Source: Legionella genomosp. 1 (GTDB lineage Bacteria > Pseudomonadota > Gammaproteobacteria > Legionellales > Legionellaceae). Taken from it: 64,000 bases of DNA. Positions 1 to 8,203 of the stretch are shown here, one piece after another. Position 1 is the first letter of the stretch, and the number at the start of each line of letters is the position of its first letter. The DNA lies in NCBI GenBank assembly GCA_945878975.1, contig CAMCUM010000002.1, forward strand, positions 44,044 to 108,043, written 5' to 3'. The notes below the pieces were generated by a model. The model worked only from the letters and a program-made list of their open reading frames with translations, was not told the origin of the DNA and searched no databases. A program made the position numbers and the translations under genes.

Positions 1-561
1 CTCACAGATCAAGATACTCATAGTGGTGTCACAGACCAAGATACACATAGCGAAGAAGAATATGTCCCTAATAGAAAACTGACATTTTGGCAAAATTTTA
101 ATATAGAGTCGAATGAAGATCTCAACGCATTGGTTGAATTGGAAATCGTAGATCCGTTTAATGTACCTGATAGAGAACTTACCACTGCTGAAGAACAGCG
201 CTATGCAGGCTTCATCAATCAAATCATTTTAAAGCAAGAGCAACTGTCTCAACGCAGCGCTACCTCCCGAGAATCGACAACTTCCAGTCTATCAGGGGCA
301 AACTCTAGCAATCCTCTAAAACCTGTGCGGTACGAAAAAATAAACCACCAACAAAAGTTTATTCCTGTTATTAAGGACTTCACGCATAATAGAGAGCACC
401 AAGAACGCAATAGAAGACAACGCAATCTAGATCCGATTACAGGTAAAGACTTAGCCAAACAACAGCAAACCTTCAAAGAACGCCTCCCGCAAAAGCATCG
501 CGATCCGGACACTGATTCTGCGCACAGCTCTAAGTCTTCAGGTGGATATAGAAAAAAATAA
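1..561 (+). CDS. Hypothetical protein, 3' part only (5' end outside window)
   Basis: The frame ending in TAA at 559-561 is open to the left edge of the window, so the TTG at 130 is probably not the start and at least 186 codons belong to one gene. The visible N-terminal stretch has a nine-residue tandem repeat, TDQDTHSGV followed by TDQDTHSEE, also visible in the DNA. The rest is polar and rich in Gln, Arg, Ser and Lys, with a basic tail ending GGYRKK and no predicted membrane segment or known domain. Such low-complexity hydrophilic tails are common in secreted effectors of intracellular gammaproteobacteria, but nothing here proves that role. Function unknown. Confidence 0.65.
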   Translation, partial: LTDQDTHSGVTDQDTHSEEEYVPNRKLTFWQNFNIESNEDLNALVELEIVDPFNVPDRELTTAEEQRYAGFINQIILKQEQLSQRSATSRESTTSSLSGANSSNPLKPVRYEKINHQQKFIPVIKDFTHNREHQERNRRQRNLDPITGKDLAKQQQTFKERLPQKHRDPDTDSAHSSKSSGGYRKK

Positions 562-581
562 ATTTGAACACTCATGATACT

Positions 582-645
582 AGGGTCTGTTGACAATTCA
601 TTGCACGAAGCCCTCCGTCCCGCGCTTTATGCGCTTTTTTGCAGA
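582..645 (+). repeat. Miniature element family A, left end (truncated copy)
   Basis: Begins TA-GGGTCTGTTGACAATTCAT at 581-600 and continues with GAAGCCCTCCGTCCCGCGC. The same start is found at 32769, 51264 and 61329. The internal inverted repeat is degenerate (CGCGC, TTTAT, GCGC) and no matching right terminus was found, so this copy looks truncated. Confidence 0.6.
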
Positions 646-684
646 TTTCTACATCATATTTTGCCTCACACATGCTCTGACCCT

Positions 685-891
685 GACATTCCAACAGGTA
701 AACACATGTGTGATCTAAGATAGCTCAAATATACTTGTCTATTATCATGTTGGATCAAATTTATAGAGTGGACAAAGGAGCGGTAGCGACGTGCCCACCA
801 AATTCAAGTACGTTGGTGGGCACGCTGCGCTTTGTACACCCTACATGATATTTTTTAATCACAGATGATTTGGTCCTGGACCTTCCAATAG
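685..891 (+). repeat. Element family B, copy 1, with flanking direct repeats
   Basis: A ~181-bp unit (698-878) is closely similar over its whole length to 38321-38503. It shares ATGTGTGATCTAA near the left end, GAGTGGACAAAGGAGCGGTA in the middle and GATTTGRYCCTG at the right end. Inside, GTGCCCACCAA and TTGGTGGGCAC form a perfect 11-bp hairpin. The unit is flanked by GACATTCCAACAG (685-697) and GACCTTCCAATAG (879-891), 11 of 13 identical, which looks like an aged target-site duplication. Confidence 0.7.
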
Positions 892-962
892 TTGATCATT
901 ATACCAACCTATATTACAGTAGGATTTGGTAATATTTTATTTCACTTGAGAAGGAGTTCTTG

Positions 963-1421
963 ATGAAAAAATTTATGACAATGTCCGCGTTTTTTTTAAG
1001 CGCAGCGTGTTTGTCGGTACATACACCTAGTTTTGCCAGCGGTCTTTTTGGTGATATTATTAGTGGTGCCGAAAAAGCGTCACAAAGTCTTATGAAGAGG
1101 GGCTCTTCTCACCATGATAAACTGGATCACGCAACAAAGCTTGAAACAATGCCTAATCAAAGTTCACAAGCTCCTGATGGTACAGAAACTTATGGCCAAC
1201 TTATTGGTCCCACAGCAACGTCAGTAACCTCTCAAGATGCGCTTTTAGCACCATCCACAGAGTCACCAACAGCATCACCTGCTACATCAGATACCTCACA
1301 ACCGGCACTACAATCGTCCAATCCGGGCCAAAAGGAGCGCCCTGTCCGCTCTATTACGGCACCTAATACGAATAATCCTACTCTTGGACCTCCAGCACCG
1401 AGTTATATGACAGAGCAATAA
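963..1421 (+). CDS. Small secreted protein of unknown function
   Basis: A 152-residue protein with a clear N-terminal signal peptide: basic MKK, a hydrophobic stretch with a small-residue end, and a likely cleavage after SFA near residue 22. The mature part is low complexity, rich in Ser, Thr, Pro and Gln, and probably disordered, with no recognisable domain. I chose ATG at 963 because AAGGAG (951-956) sits six bases upstream; the in-frame TTG at 960 is too close to it. No operon partner: repeats lie on both sides. Predicted periplasmic or exported; function unknown. Confidence 0.7.
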   Translation: MKKFMTMSAFFLSAACLSVHTPSFASGLFGDIISGAEKASQSLMKRGSSHHDKLDHATKLETMPNQSSQAPDGTETYGQLIGPTATSVTSQDALLAPSTESPTASPATSDTSQPALQSSNPGQKERPVRSITAPNTNNPTLGPPAPSYMTEQ

Positions 1422-1452
1422 TTTACGAAAAAAAAATATGTTTAAAAAATAC

Positions 1453-1543
1453 CGTCTTTGCGAGCTATAAGCGAAGCAATCCAGTGAGCTTAATCGTGCC
1501 AAAACCGCTGGTTGCTTCGCTGCGCTCGCAAAGGCGGAGATTT
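1453..1543. repeat. Palindromic repeat of the GCGAAGCAATCC family, copy 1
   Basis: The arms GTCTTTGCGAGC...GCGAAGCAATCCAG (1454-1484) and CTGGTTGCTTCGCTGCGCTCGCAAAG (1508-1533) are near-complementary, giving a long hairpin. Related copies lie at 38182-38300 and, diverged, at 51173-51247. It sits downstream of the secreted-protein gene and could help end transcription. Confidence 0.6.
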
Positions 1544-1582
1544 ATAGCTATGTGCCTTGATCCAACAAACATTATTAAAATC

Positions 1583-1615
1583 GTAGCCTTGATGCAGCGC
1601 AGGGTAATCAAGGGT
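1583..1615. repeat. GTAGCCTTGATG...ATCAAGGG short palindrome
   Basis: GTAGCCTTGATGCAGCG...AATCAAGGG resembles the arm of the perfect inverted repeat at 53382-53456 (AGCCTTGATGTAGCGATAGC). It lies between convergent genes just beyond the rpiA stop codon. Confidence 0.45.
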
Positions 1616-1628
1616 TCCATCCGGTTCC

Positions 1629-2288
1629 TTACCTAACGCTTACACCCTCCGCATCAGCACATAACACAATGTCTGCAGTACGTTTTAAAAATAAGCCGCT
1701 GTCCACAACACCTGGGATTTGTTTGATAGCAGACTCCAAATCTGGGGCCGTTTCTGGCTCACAATGGTAGAGATCCAATATGATATGTCCATTGTCCGTT
1801 ACAAAGCCTTGACGATAAATCGGATCCCCGCCCAACGCAACCAAAGCACGCGCAACATACGATCTGGCCATAGGGATCACTTCAACTGCCACAGGAAAAT
1901 TCCCCAACTGCTGGACACATTTATACGGCTCCACCATGCACACAAAGGTTTGCGCTGCATTGGCGACAATTTTTTCGCGTGTATGAGCACCCCCGCCACC
2001 TTTTATCATTTGATGCCGTGGATTCACTTCATCTGCCCCATCAAAATACCACTCTAATTTATCAACGGTGGGCAAATCCACTACTACAAAGCCATGCGCT
2101 TTGAGCCGGCGCTCGGTTTCTATAGAACTTGCCACACAAGCGTCTACCAGATGCTTACGCTGGACCAATAAATCAATAAAACAATTGGCCGTGCGCCCGG
2201 TACCCACGCCAATGGTGGCAGGTTCTATCAGATAATCTATTGCCGCAGCCGCAACACGCATTTTTGCGTCGTCATGGAATTTAGGCAT
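1629..2288 (-). CDS. rpiA: Ribose-5-phosphate isomerase A
   Basis: Interconverts ribose 5-phosphate and ribulose 5-phosphate in the non-oxidative pentose phosphate pathway (cytoplasm). The 219-residue length matches the RpiA family. Family motifs are all present in order: GVGTGRTANCFI (phosphate loop), ASSIETERRL, DGADEVN with the conserved acidic residues, KGGGGAHTREK with the catalytic acid/lysine region, GNFPVAVEVIP, TDNGHIILDL and GVVDSGLF. The ATG overlaps the 3' end of ald by 8 bases, so it is translated from the etfB-etfA-ald-rpiA transcript. This pairing with ald is unusual but nothing in the protein is odd. Confidence 0.95.
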   Translation of the reverse strand: MPKFHDDAKMRVAAAAIDYLIEPATIGVGTGRTANCFIDLLVQRKHLVDACVASSIETERRLKAHGFVVVDLPTVDKLEWYFDGADEVNPRHQMIKGGGGAHTREKIVANAAQTFVCMVEPYKCVQQLGNFPVAVEVIPMARSYVARALVALGGDPIYRQGFVTDNGHIILDLYHCEPETAPDLESAIKQIPGVVDSGLFLKRTADIVLCADAEGVSVR

Positions 2289-3399
2289 TTAATGCGTCCT
2301 TTGCTGGCACATACGGTGCTTGAGCCGCTTCTGCCACAGCCTGGTAAGTCAACTGCCCTGCATAAACAGATAACCCGTTCAAGAAGTGAGGATCTGCTAA
2401 CAAGGCTGCCTTCACACCATGCCGGACCATATGCATTATAAAAGGTAAGGTGGCATTAGCCAATGCATAGGTGGAGGTCAACGGTACCGCACCAGGCATA
2501 TTGGTGACGCAATAATGGACCACATCATCCACTACATAAGTGGGGGCGTGATGGGTTGTCGGGCGGCTTGTCATAAAACACCCCCCCTGATCAATCGCCA
2601 CATCAACCACCACCGAGCCCGGTTGCATCGCGGAGATCATCTCTTTGCTCACTAATTTCGGTGCCGTAGCCCCAGGCACTAAGACTGCTCCAACCAGCAA
2701 ATCAGCGGTCGCAACCGCCTGTTCAATCGCTTCATGCGTCGCATACAAGGTCGATATTTTCGTATGAAATTGACTACTTAACCAACGTAACCGAGATAAA
2801 GAATTGTCCAAAACAGTCACACGAGCGCCCATGCCCACTGCGGTTTGTACCGCTTGTGTCCCAGCAGCACCACCACCCAATATCACGACATGTGCAGCAG
2901 CAACTCCTGGCACCCCTCCTAATAACTTGCCTTTGCCGCCCTGCGCGATTTCCAAACAATGCCCCCCTGCTTGAATAGCCAGGCGCCCTGCCACTTCTGA
3001 CATCGGAGTCAATAAGGGCAAGCCACCCCCAGATTGCGTCACTGTTTCATAAGCAATGGCCGTCACGCCTGAGGCTTGTAACAAACGGGTTTGCTCTAAA
3101 CTCGCGGCCAAATGCAAAAAGGCAAACAAAGTCTGGCCTTTACGCAAGCGGCGACATTCCTCTGGTTGCGGCTCTTTGACTTTGACGATTAAATCCGATC
3201 GTTCGAAAATTTTTTCAGGAGAATCAACTATCTCAGCACCAGCGGCTCGATAATCCTCATCAGAAATTTGGATGCCACGACCTGCATCGCGTTCCACCAA
3301 AACTTTCCCCCCGATTTTTACTAATTCTCGTACGCCTGCAGGAACCAATCCAACTCGGTATTCTTGTGGCTTAATTTCTTTTGGGACCCCAATCAGCAT
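2281..3399 (-). CDS. ald: Alanine dehydrogenase
   Basis: NAD-dependent oxidative deamination of L-alanine to pyruvate and ammonia. The protein has 372 residues, the usual size. It begins MLIGVPKEIKPQEYRVGLVP, the family signature, with the catalytic Lys/His region KVKEPQPEE and FAFLHLAAS. A Rossmann motif follows (VVILGGGAAGTQAV), then the C-terminal signature VDVAIDQGGCF and NMPGAVPLTSTYALANATLP. The start overlaps the etfA stop by 7 bases, and its own stop overlaps rpiA. With putA and the peptide transporter in this window it points to amino acids as carbon source (inference). Confidence 0.95.
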   Translation of the reverse strand: MLIGVPKEIKPQEYRVGLVPAGVRELVKIGGKVLVERDAGRGIQISDEDYRAAGAEIVDSPEKIFERSDLIVKVKEPQPEECRRLRKGQTLFAFLHLAASLEQTRLLQASGVTAIAYETVTQSGGGLPLLTPMSEVAGRLAIQAGGHCLEIAQGGKGKLLGGVPGVAAAHVVILGGGAAGTQAVQTAVGMGARVTVLDNSLSRLRWLSSQFHTKISTLYATHEAIEQAVATADLLVGAVLVPGATAPKLVSKEMISAMQPGSVVVDVAIDQGGCFMTSRPTTHHAPTYVVDDVVHYCVTNMPGAVPLTSTYALANATLPFIMHMVRHGVKAALLADPHFLNGLSVYAGQLTYQAVAEAAQAPYVPAKDALNA

Positions 3400-4346
3400 T
3401 TTGATAATCCTCGTTGTTGTAGTTCAAGAACCAGTTGTGGGATCAATTCAAACAAATCACCCACTAAGCCATAATTGGCGACTTGGAAAATCGGTGCATT
3501 ATCGTCTTTATTAATCGCAACGATAATTTGTGCGTCTTTGATGCCAGCAATATGCTGAATGGCACCCGAAATACCAATCGCAACATACAATTTTGGTGCC
3601 ACAATCTTTCCTGTTTGCCCAACTTGGTGGTCATTAGAGATAAATCCTGCATCCACTGCAGCACGTGACGCACCTAAAGCAGCCCCTAATTTATCTGCCA
3701 AGTCTTCTACTAATTTGAATTGTTCTTTGGATTGCAGTCCTCTTCCACCCGACACAATAATTTTTGCATTCGCCAAATCAGGTCGAACGGATTGACTCAA
3801 TTCCCGACCAACAAAAGTAGTAGCACAGGCAGGAACTTGCACAGCAGGCTTCTGAATTGGGCAAGGTGATTGTTGCGTCATTGTTGCATTAAAAGAAGTC
3901 ACCCGAATACTCAATACTTTCTGCTTATCCAGGATTTGTACGGTTTCTACCGCATTTCCAGCATAAATGGGACGCTCAAATGTATCAGCACTGACCACTG
4001 CGCTCACATCCGATACTTGGGTCAGATCTAATAATGCCGCCACACGCGGTAAGACATTTTTTCCTAAAGTAGTAGAAGCCATCACTAGATAATCACAATC
4101 ATGCGCTAATTGCGCGATCACTGCGCCCATTTGCTCTACCAAAGGATGTTCAAAAGCAGAATCCTCCACTAGCCAGACCGTCCCAACGCCTTGATACGCC
4201 GCCACAGCCTCCGCTACAGGCGTACACTGATGTCCCAAAATCAGCACAACCACGTCTTGTTTTAAAGACTGCACAGCCGTTAATACATGTGCAAATGACA
4301 TATCCAACTGTTTGTGATCATGTTCAGCAACCAACAATATTGTCAT
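3393..4346 (-). CDS. etfA: Electron transfer flavoprotein, alpha subunit
   Basis: Large subunit of ETF, the soluble FAD heterodimer that collects electrons from acyl-CoA and other dehydrogenases and hands them to ETF:quinone oxidoreductase. The 317-residue length is normal. The C-terminal FAD domain carries the signatures SGGRGLQSKEQF, GAALGASRAAVDAGF, QVGQTGKIVAPKLYVAIGIS, GAIQHIAGIKDAQIIVAINKD and DAPIFQVANYGLVGDLFE (here NAPIF). The ATG overlaps the etfB stop (ATGA), so the two subunits are translationally coupled. No ETF:QO gene is in the window. Confidence 0.95.
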   Translation of the reverse strand: MTILLVAEHDHKQLDMSFAHVLTAVQSLKQDVVVLILGHQCTPVAEAVAAYQGVGTVWLVEDSAFEHPLVEQMGAVIAQLAHDCDYLVMASTTLGKNVLPRVAALLDLTQVSDVSAVVSADTFERPIYAGNAVETVQILDKQKVLSIRVTSFNATMTQQSPCPIQKPAVQVPACATTFVGRELSQSVRPDLANAKIIVSGGRGLQSKEQFKLVEDLADKLGAALGASRAAVDAGFISNDHQVGQTGKIVAPKLYVAIGISGAIQHIAGIKDAQIIVAINKDDNAPIFQVANYGLVGDLFELIPQLVLELQQRGLSKC

Positions 4347-5095
4347 GGTAACACCTTCTCTTCGTGTTGGAGTTTATCTAATAGTTCTGTGATAGATGTC
4401 AGCATCACACCGCTTGGACGACGAGGGGGATTTTTAATTTGGAGAACTTTCGTGCGCTCACGCAGATCCAAATCCAAACTGGGCAAGTCAATAATTTGCA
4501 GGGGTTTCTGTTTGGCTTTCATAATATTAGGTAAATTTGCATAGCGCGGTTCATTCAAACGCAAGTCCACACTGATCACTGCTGGCAATTTGCTGTGCAA
4601 TTGCTCCAACCCTTGATCGATTTCTCGAGTCACTGTGAACTCTGAATTGATCAGATCTAATTTAGAAATAAAGGTTATTTGCGGCCAATTTAATAAACCG
4701 GCCAACATTTGTGGGGTTTGATTATTATCGTCATCAATCGCTTGTTTACCCATTAATACCAAATCTGGGTGTTCTTGCAGAACGATTTTTTGGATGATTT
4801 TCGCTCTATTGAGACTACAATACTGCTTATCAGTACGTATCAAAATCGCACGATCCGCCCCCAAAGCCAAGCCATGGCGTAACGTTTCCTGACATGGGTC
4901 TGCACCGATGGTCACCACAATCACTTCTTGAGCCAGATTTTTTTCGCGTAAGCGTAGCGCTTCTTCCAAAGCAATTTCATCAAAAGGATTCATCGCCATC
5001 TTGACGTTACGCGTCTCAATCTCAGACTGTTCAGCGTTGACTCGAATTCTGACATAAGGATCAATCACCCGCTTCGCAGTGACTAATATTTTCAT
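4343..5095 (-). CDS. etfB: Electron transfer flavoprotein, beta subunit
   Basis: Small subunit of ETF, which binds AMP structurally and partners EtfA. 250 residues, as expected. Family landmarks: MKILVTAKRVIDPYVRIRV at the N-terminus, NPFDEIALEEALRLRE, the adenine-nucleotide segment GADRAILI, and LMGKQAIDDDNNQTPQMLAGLL followed by the characteristic VTREIDQGLE loop. First gene of the etfB-etfA-ald-rpiA run; its upstream space (5096-5169) carries hairpins belonging to the lipoprotein gene end. Confidence 0.95.
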   Translation of the reverse strand: MKILVTAKRVIDPYVRIRVNAEQSEIETRNVKMAMNPFDEIALEEALRLREKNLAQEVIVVTIGADPCQETLRHGLALGADRAILIRTDKQYCSLNRAKIIQKIVLQEHPDLVLMGKQAIDDDNNQTPQMLAGLLNWPQITFISKLDLINSEFTVTREIDQGLEQLHSKLPAVISVDLRLNEPRYANLPNIMKAKQKPLQIIDLPSLDLDLRERTKVLQIKNPPRRPSGVMLTSITELLDKLQHEEKVLP

Positions 5096-5132
5096 TGTCG
5101 CTCCATGTTGTTGTTAAAATCAGGCCATGGTG

Positions 5133-5168
5133 GGCCCAACAAAGGCTCTGTTGGGCCGAACGGCCCAA
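5133..5168. terminator. Overlapping hairpins downstream of the lipoprotein gene
   Basis: GGCCCAACA (5133-5141) pairs perfectly with TGTTGGGCC (5149-5157), and TTGGGCC (5151-5157) can instead pair with GGCCCAA (5162-5168), so the two hairpins exclude each other. They lie directly after the lipoprotein stop codon (5170-5172, minus strand). No T-run follows, so an intrinsic terminator is only a guess; it may be a repeat. Confidence 0.4.
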
Positions 5169-5169
5169 C

Positions 5170-5616
5170 CTACTGTACTTTCCAACTACCATCCGCTTGA
5201 CGGCAAGCTTTTCCATAAACTGTTTCAGGTTTGCCATCTATCACTGCTTTGGTCACATATTCACGACAGGGTTGATGATTCGCTGCCTCATAAGTACGCG
5301 TTGGTTTCACGCTATATTGATTACCATTATCTGGGTTTTTCCAAGTCTTTACTTGGTTAGTGGGTTCCGACTCTAAAGCGCGCTGCACTTCCAATCGATC
5401 AACGCGATCCATCGTCTTGCCAATTTGACCGCCGACAATCACACCTATCATGGTACCACCCACTGCTGCCGCGACTTTTCCAACGCCACCACCAAATTGA
5501 CTACCCAATAATCCGCCTATCGCGCCACCCGCTACGGTTCCAATGCCCTCATTATTAATTTGAGAACAAGCAGATAAGGTCATAGCCAACGATAATGCTA
5601 CTATCGATTTTTTCAT
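5170..5616 (-). CDS. Glycine-zipper outer-membrane lipoprotein (17 kDa surface antigen type)
   Basis: A 148-residue lipoprotein: signal peptide ending in the lipobox LSAC, so the mature chain starts at Cys. A glycine-zipper segment follows (GTVAGGAIGGLLGSQFGGGVGKVAAAVGGTMIGVIVGGQIG), then MDRVDRLEVQRALE, which is the pattern of Rickettsia 17-kDa antigen and SlyB/Omp17-like proteins. The C-terminal half (Tyr/Thr-rich with CREYVTKAVIDGKPETVYGKAC) is also typical and contains two Cys. I chose ATG at 5616 over GTG at 5625 because AAGGTG lies six bases upstream of it. Probably inserted in the outer membrane, with a role in envelope integrity. Confidence 0.85.
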   Translation of the reverse strand: MKKSIVALSLAMTLSACSQINNEGIGTVAGGAIGGLLGSQFGGGVGKVAAAVGGTMIGVIVGGQIGKTMDRVDRLEVQRALESEPTNQVKTWKNPDNGNQYSVKPTRTYEAANHQPCREYVTKAVIDGKPETVYGKACRQADGSWKVQ

Positions 5617-5640
5617 TGTTTTCACCTTTGTTAAGATACC

Positions 5641-6726
5641 TCATTCGAGATATTGTTTTCCGACTCGTTGAGTCACTTGGGTCATCAATTCATACGCAAT
5701 GGTATTTGCTTGATGCGCAACAACCTCTATTGGAATATGTTTCCCCCATAACTCAACGCGATCGCCAATTTTAACGATAGGACAATCGGTTAAATCAATT
5801 GCCATCATATCCATTGATATTCTCCCAACAATCGGTACGGCTTGCCCATTGACCCAAACCTGGGTATTTGCCTTAATATGACGAGGGTACCCATCCCCAT
5901 ATCCTACAGGAATCACGCCAATGACTGAAGGCCTTTCACACGCCCATGTCGCACCGTAACCAATGGCATCTCCTGGTAAAAATTCGTGGATCGTTGTGAC
6001 CGTCGAGATAAAATGCATGACTGGCTGTAAACCCAGATCCGTACCCAAGCAATCCGCAAACGGCGAAGCACCATATAATAACAACCCAGGACGCACCCTA
6101 TCCGCATGAGTTTGCGGCAATGCCACAATCGCAGCGGAATTGGCTACAGATTGTGGCATCTCAGCGTGTTGCTGAGCAATGAGTTCCCAAGCGTGTAGTT
6201 GCTGCTGGCAAGCCCCAAGCTCTGGCGTATCGGCACAGCCCAAATGCGTCATCAAACCAATCTGTTGATCAATCCAAGGACATGCACGCAATACCGCCAG
6301 CACATGAGCTAATTCTCGAGGATGAAAGCCCAAACGATGCATACCCGTATCTATTTTGACCCATATTTTTATAGGCTCTGCCGCAGGGATCGTTGTTAAC
6401 CAGGTCAATTGCTGAGGATTGTGTATCACTGTACTTAATCGCATCTCTACCAATGCCGGCATATCATCCGCTGCAAAAAGACCCTGCATCAAAACACATT
6501 CTTTTTGCAGACAGATTTGCCGAAGAACCCGCGCTTCTTCGAGACAGGCGACGCCAAAGGCATCCACCAAAGGTTCTAGAATAGGCAAAACCATCTGCAT
6601 CCCACAACCATAAGCATCCGCTTTCACCATCGCTAATATGCTTTGCGTAGGTGCATATTGTTTGATACGGGCGACATTATGTCGCAAAGCGTCAGCATCA
6701 ATGTACAAAAAAGTAGGTCTACTCAC
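5641..6726 (-). CDS. alr: Alanine racemase
   Basis: PLP enzyme making D-alanine for peptidoglycan. The 361-residue product has the PLP lysine in LAMVKADAYGCG (Lys35), the pyridoxal-binding barrel, and the second catalytic base Tyr in AIGYGATW, followed by VGYGDGYPR and the GRISMDMMAIDL segment. I prefer the GTG at 6726 (AAGGA ten bases upstream, N-terminus SRPTFLYIDADAL typical of the family) to the TTG at 6768, which would overlap dnaB by 50 bases; with GTG the overlap is 8 bases. dnaB-alr adjacency is conserved in gammaproteobacteria. Confidence 0.93.
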   Translation of the reverse strand: MSRPTFLYIDADALRHNVARIKQYAPTQSILAMVKADAYGCGMQMVLPILEPLVDAFGVACLEEARVLRQICLQKECVLMQGLFAADDMPALVEMRLSTVIHNPQQLTWLTTIPAAEPIKIWVKIDTGMHRLGFHPRELAHVLAVLRACPWIDQQIGLMTHLGCADTPELGACQQQLHAWELIAQQHAEMPQSVANSAAIVALPQTHADRVRPGLLLYGASPFADCLGTDLGLQPVMHFISTVTTIHEFLPGDAIGYGATWACERPSVIGVIPVGYGDGYPRHIKANTQVWVNGQAVPIVGRISMDMMAIDLTDCPIVKIGDRVELWGKHIPIEVVAHQANTIAYELMTQVTQRVGKQYLE

Positions 6727-8110
6727 TTGTTTTTGTTCCTTGATACCCAGTAAAGGCCAAATCTTCAAAACGCGTATATTTTCCTAAAAATGCCACACGT
6801 ACTTTACCAATCGGACCATTTCGTTGTTTTGCAACGATGATCTCGGCACAACCTTTGTCAGGACTATCCTCGTTGTACACTTCGTCGCGATAAATAAAAC
6901 AAATCAAATCCGCATCTTGCTCAATCGCGCCTGATTCTCGAAGGTCCGACATCATAGGGCGTTTGTCTTGGCGTTGCTCCAAACTACGATTCAACTGTGA
7001 CAAAGCTACTACTGGAACATGCAATTCTTTGGCCAAGGATTTTAAACTGCGTGATATTTCAGAAATTTCAGCAGTACGGTTATCCGCTTTGAACCCAGGC
7101 ACTTTCATCAATTGCAAATAATCCACCACAATCAATGCTAATTGCCCATGCTCTTTCATCACTCTGCGGGCACGAGCACGCATTTCCGCAGGGCTTAGGG
7201 CTGGTGTGTCGTCAATAAATAAAGAGGCTTCGGATAACATATGCACCGCCGAAGTCACTCGAGGCCAATCATCATCATCTAATTGCCCAGTTCGAATCTT
7301 ATGCTGATCGATGCGCCCCAGAGAAGACATCATACGCATTGCCAGAGAGTCTGCGGGCATTTCCATGGAAAACACCAAAACAGGCTGAGAGCCCTTGATC
7401 GCGGCGTGCTCAGCCATGTTCATTACCAAAGTCGTTTTACCCATAGACGGTCGACCTGCAACAATTACCAAATCTGAAGGCTGCAAACCAGAAGTCAACC
7501 CATCCAAATCCGATAATCCTGTCGCCAAGCCAGTCAAGGCACCACCACTATGATATAAAGCATCTATGCGTTCTACAGCGCGTTCTAACACGGATTTAAT
7601 CGCTTCTGGACCCCCATCTCGTGCTGTCTGTTCAGCAATCGCAAAGACCCGATTTTCAGCAAAATCCAACAATTCTGCCACATCTCTTATCCCAGGATTA
7701 TAAGCCGTGTCTGCAATATCAGTCGCAACGGCAATCAATTGGCGTTGAACAGATTTTTCGCGCACAATGTCTGCATACGCAGCCACATTGGCGATACTGG
7801 GCGTGTTAGACGCTAATTCAAACAAATACGTTTCACCGCCCGCATCTTGCACAGCATGGAGCGCCTTCAAATGATCGACGATGGTCACCAAATCAAATGG
7901 CTGATTTTTATGCGCCAGACTCATCATGGCACGAAACAGCACCCGATGCTCACCACGATAAAAATCTTGCTCACATAATTTTAGGCCAACTTTATCCATC
8001 GCTTGGTTTTCTAACATCAAACCGCCCAAAATTGCTTGCTCGGCCTCGATAGAATGTGGCGGTCTCTTTAATGGATCAGTCGTTTTTTTGCGCGTTTGAA
8101 GGTCAATCAT
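6719..8110 (-). CDS. dnaB: Replicative DNA helicase
   Basis: Hexameric 5'-3' helicase of the replication fork. 463 residues, normal for DnaB. The N-terminal primase-interacting domain (PPHSIEAEQAILGGLML; SNTPSIANVAAYADIV) is followed by the RecA-like domain with Walker A GRPSMGKTTL (219-228), FSMEMP, Walker B LIVVDYLQLM, ALSQLNRSLEQR, and the arginine-finger region DLRESGAIEQDAD. No intein is present. Its 3' end overlaps the alr start, so the two are co-transcribed. The usual rpsF-rpsR-rplI genes are not upstream; a POT transporter is there instead. Confidence 0.97.
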   Translation of the reverse strand: MIDLQTRKKTTDPLKRPPHSIEAEQAILGGLMLENQAMDKVGLKLCEQDFYRGEHRVLFRAMMSLAHKNQPFDLVTIVDHLKALHAVQDAGGETYLFELASNTPSIANVAAYADIVREKSVQRQLIAVATDIADTAYNPGIRDVAELLDFAENRVFAIAEQTARDGGPEAIKSVLERAVERIDALYHSGGALTGLATGLSDLDGLTSGLQPSDLVIVAGRPSMGKTTLVMNMAEHAAIKGSQPVLVFSMEMPADSLAMRMMSSLGRIDQHKIRTGQLDDDDWPRVTSAVHMLSEASLFIDDTPALSPAEMRARARRVMKEHGQLALIVVDYLQLMKVPGFKADNRTAEISEISRSLKSLAKELHVPVVALSQLNRSLEQRQDKRPMMSDLRESGAIEQDADLICFIYRDEVYNEDSPDKGCAEIIVAKQRNGPIGKVRVAFLGKYTRFEDLAFTGYQGTKTSE

Positions 8111-8203
8111 GCTTCTTGGAGAGTCAATAAATCATATAGCATTGTAATACTCATTGGGGATCTGGGCAAATGATAGTTTTCTGGTCGACAAAGAAACGCA
8201 AAA

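Larger units (their letters stand above)
562..962. other. Gene-free region filled with repeat elements
   Basis: No credible ORF lies here; the minus-strand frame over 249-596 is a shadow of the first gene. The space holds one end of the GGGTCTGTTGACAATTCAT element (582 on) and a complete ~181-bp element with flanking direct repeats (685-891). The ribosome binding site AAGGAG of the next gene is at 951-956. Confidence 0.7.

Noticed and set aside
249..596. Minus-strand ORF of 115 codons over the first gene
   Set aside because: Overlaps the continuous coding frame 1-561 on the plus strand and has no ribosome site; shadow frame.
5095..5376. Plus-strand ORF over the lipoprotein gene
   Set aside because: Antisense shadow running through repeat DNA and the lipoprotein C-terminus.
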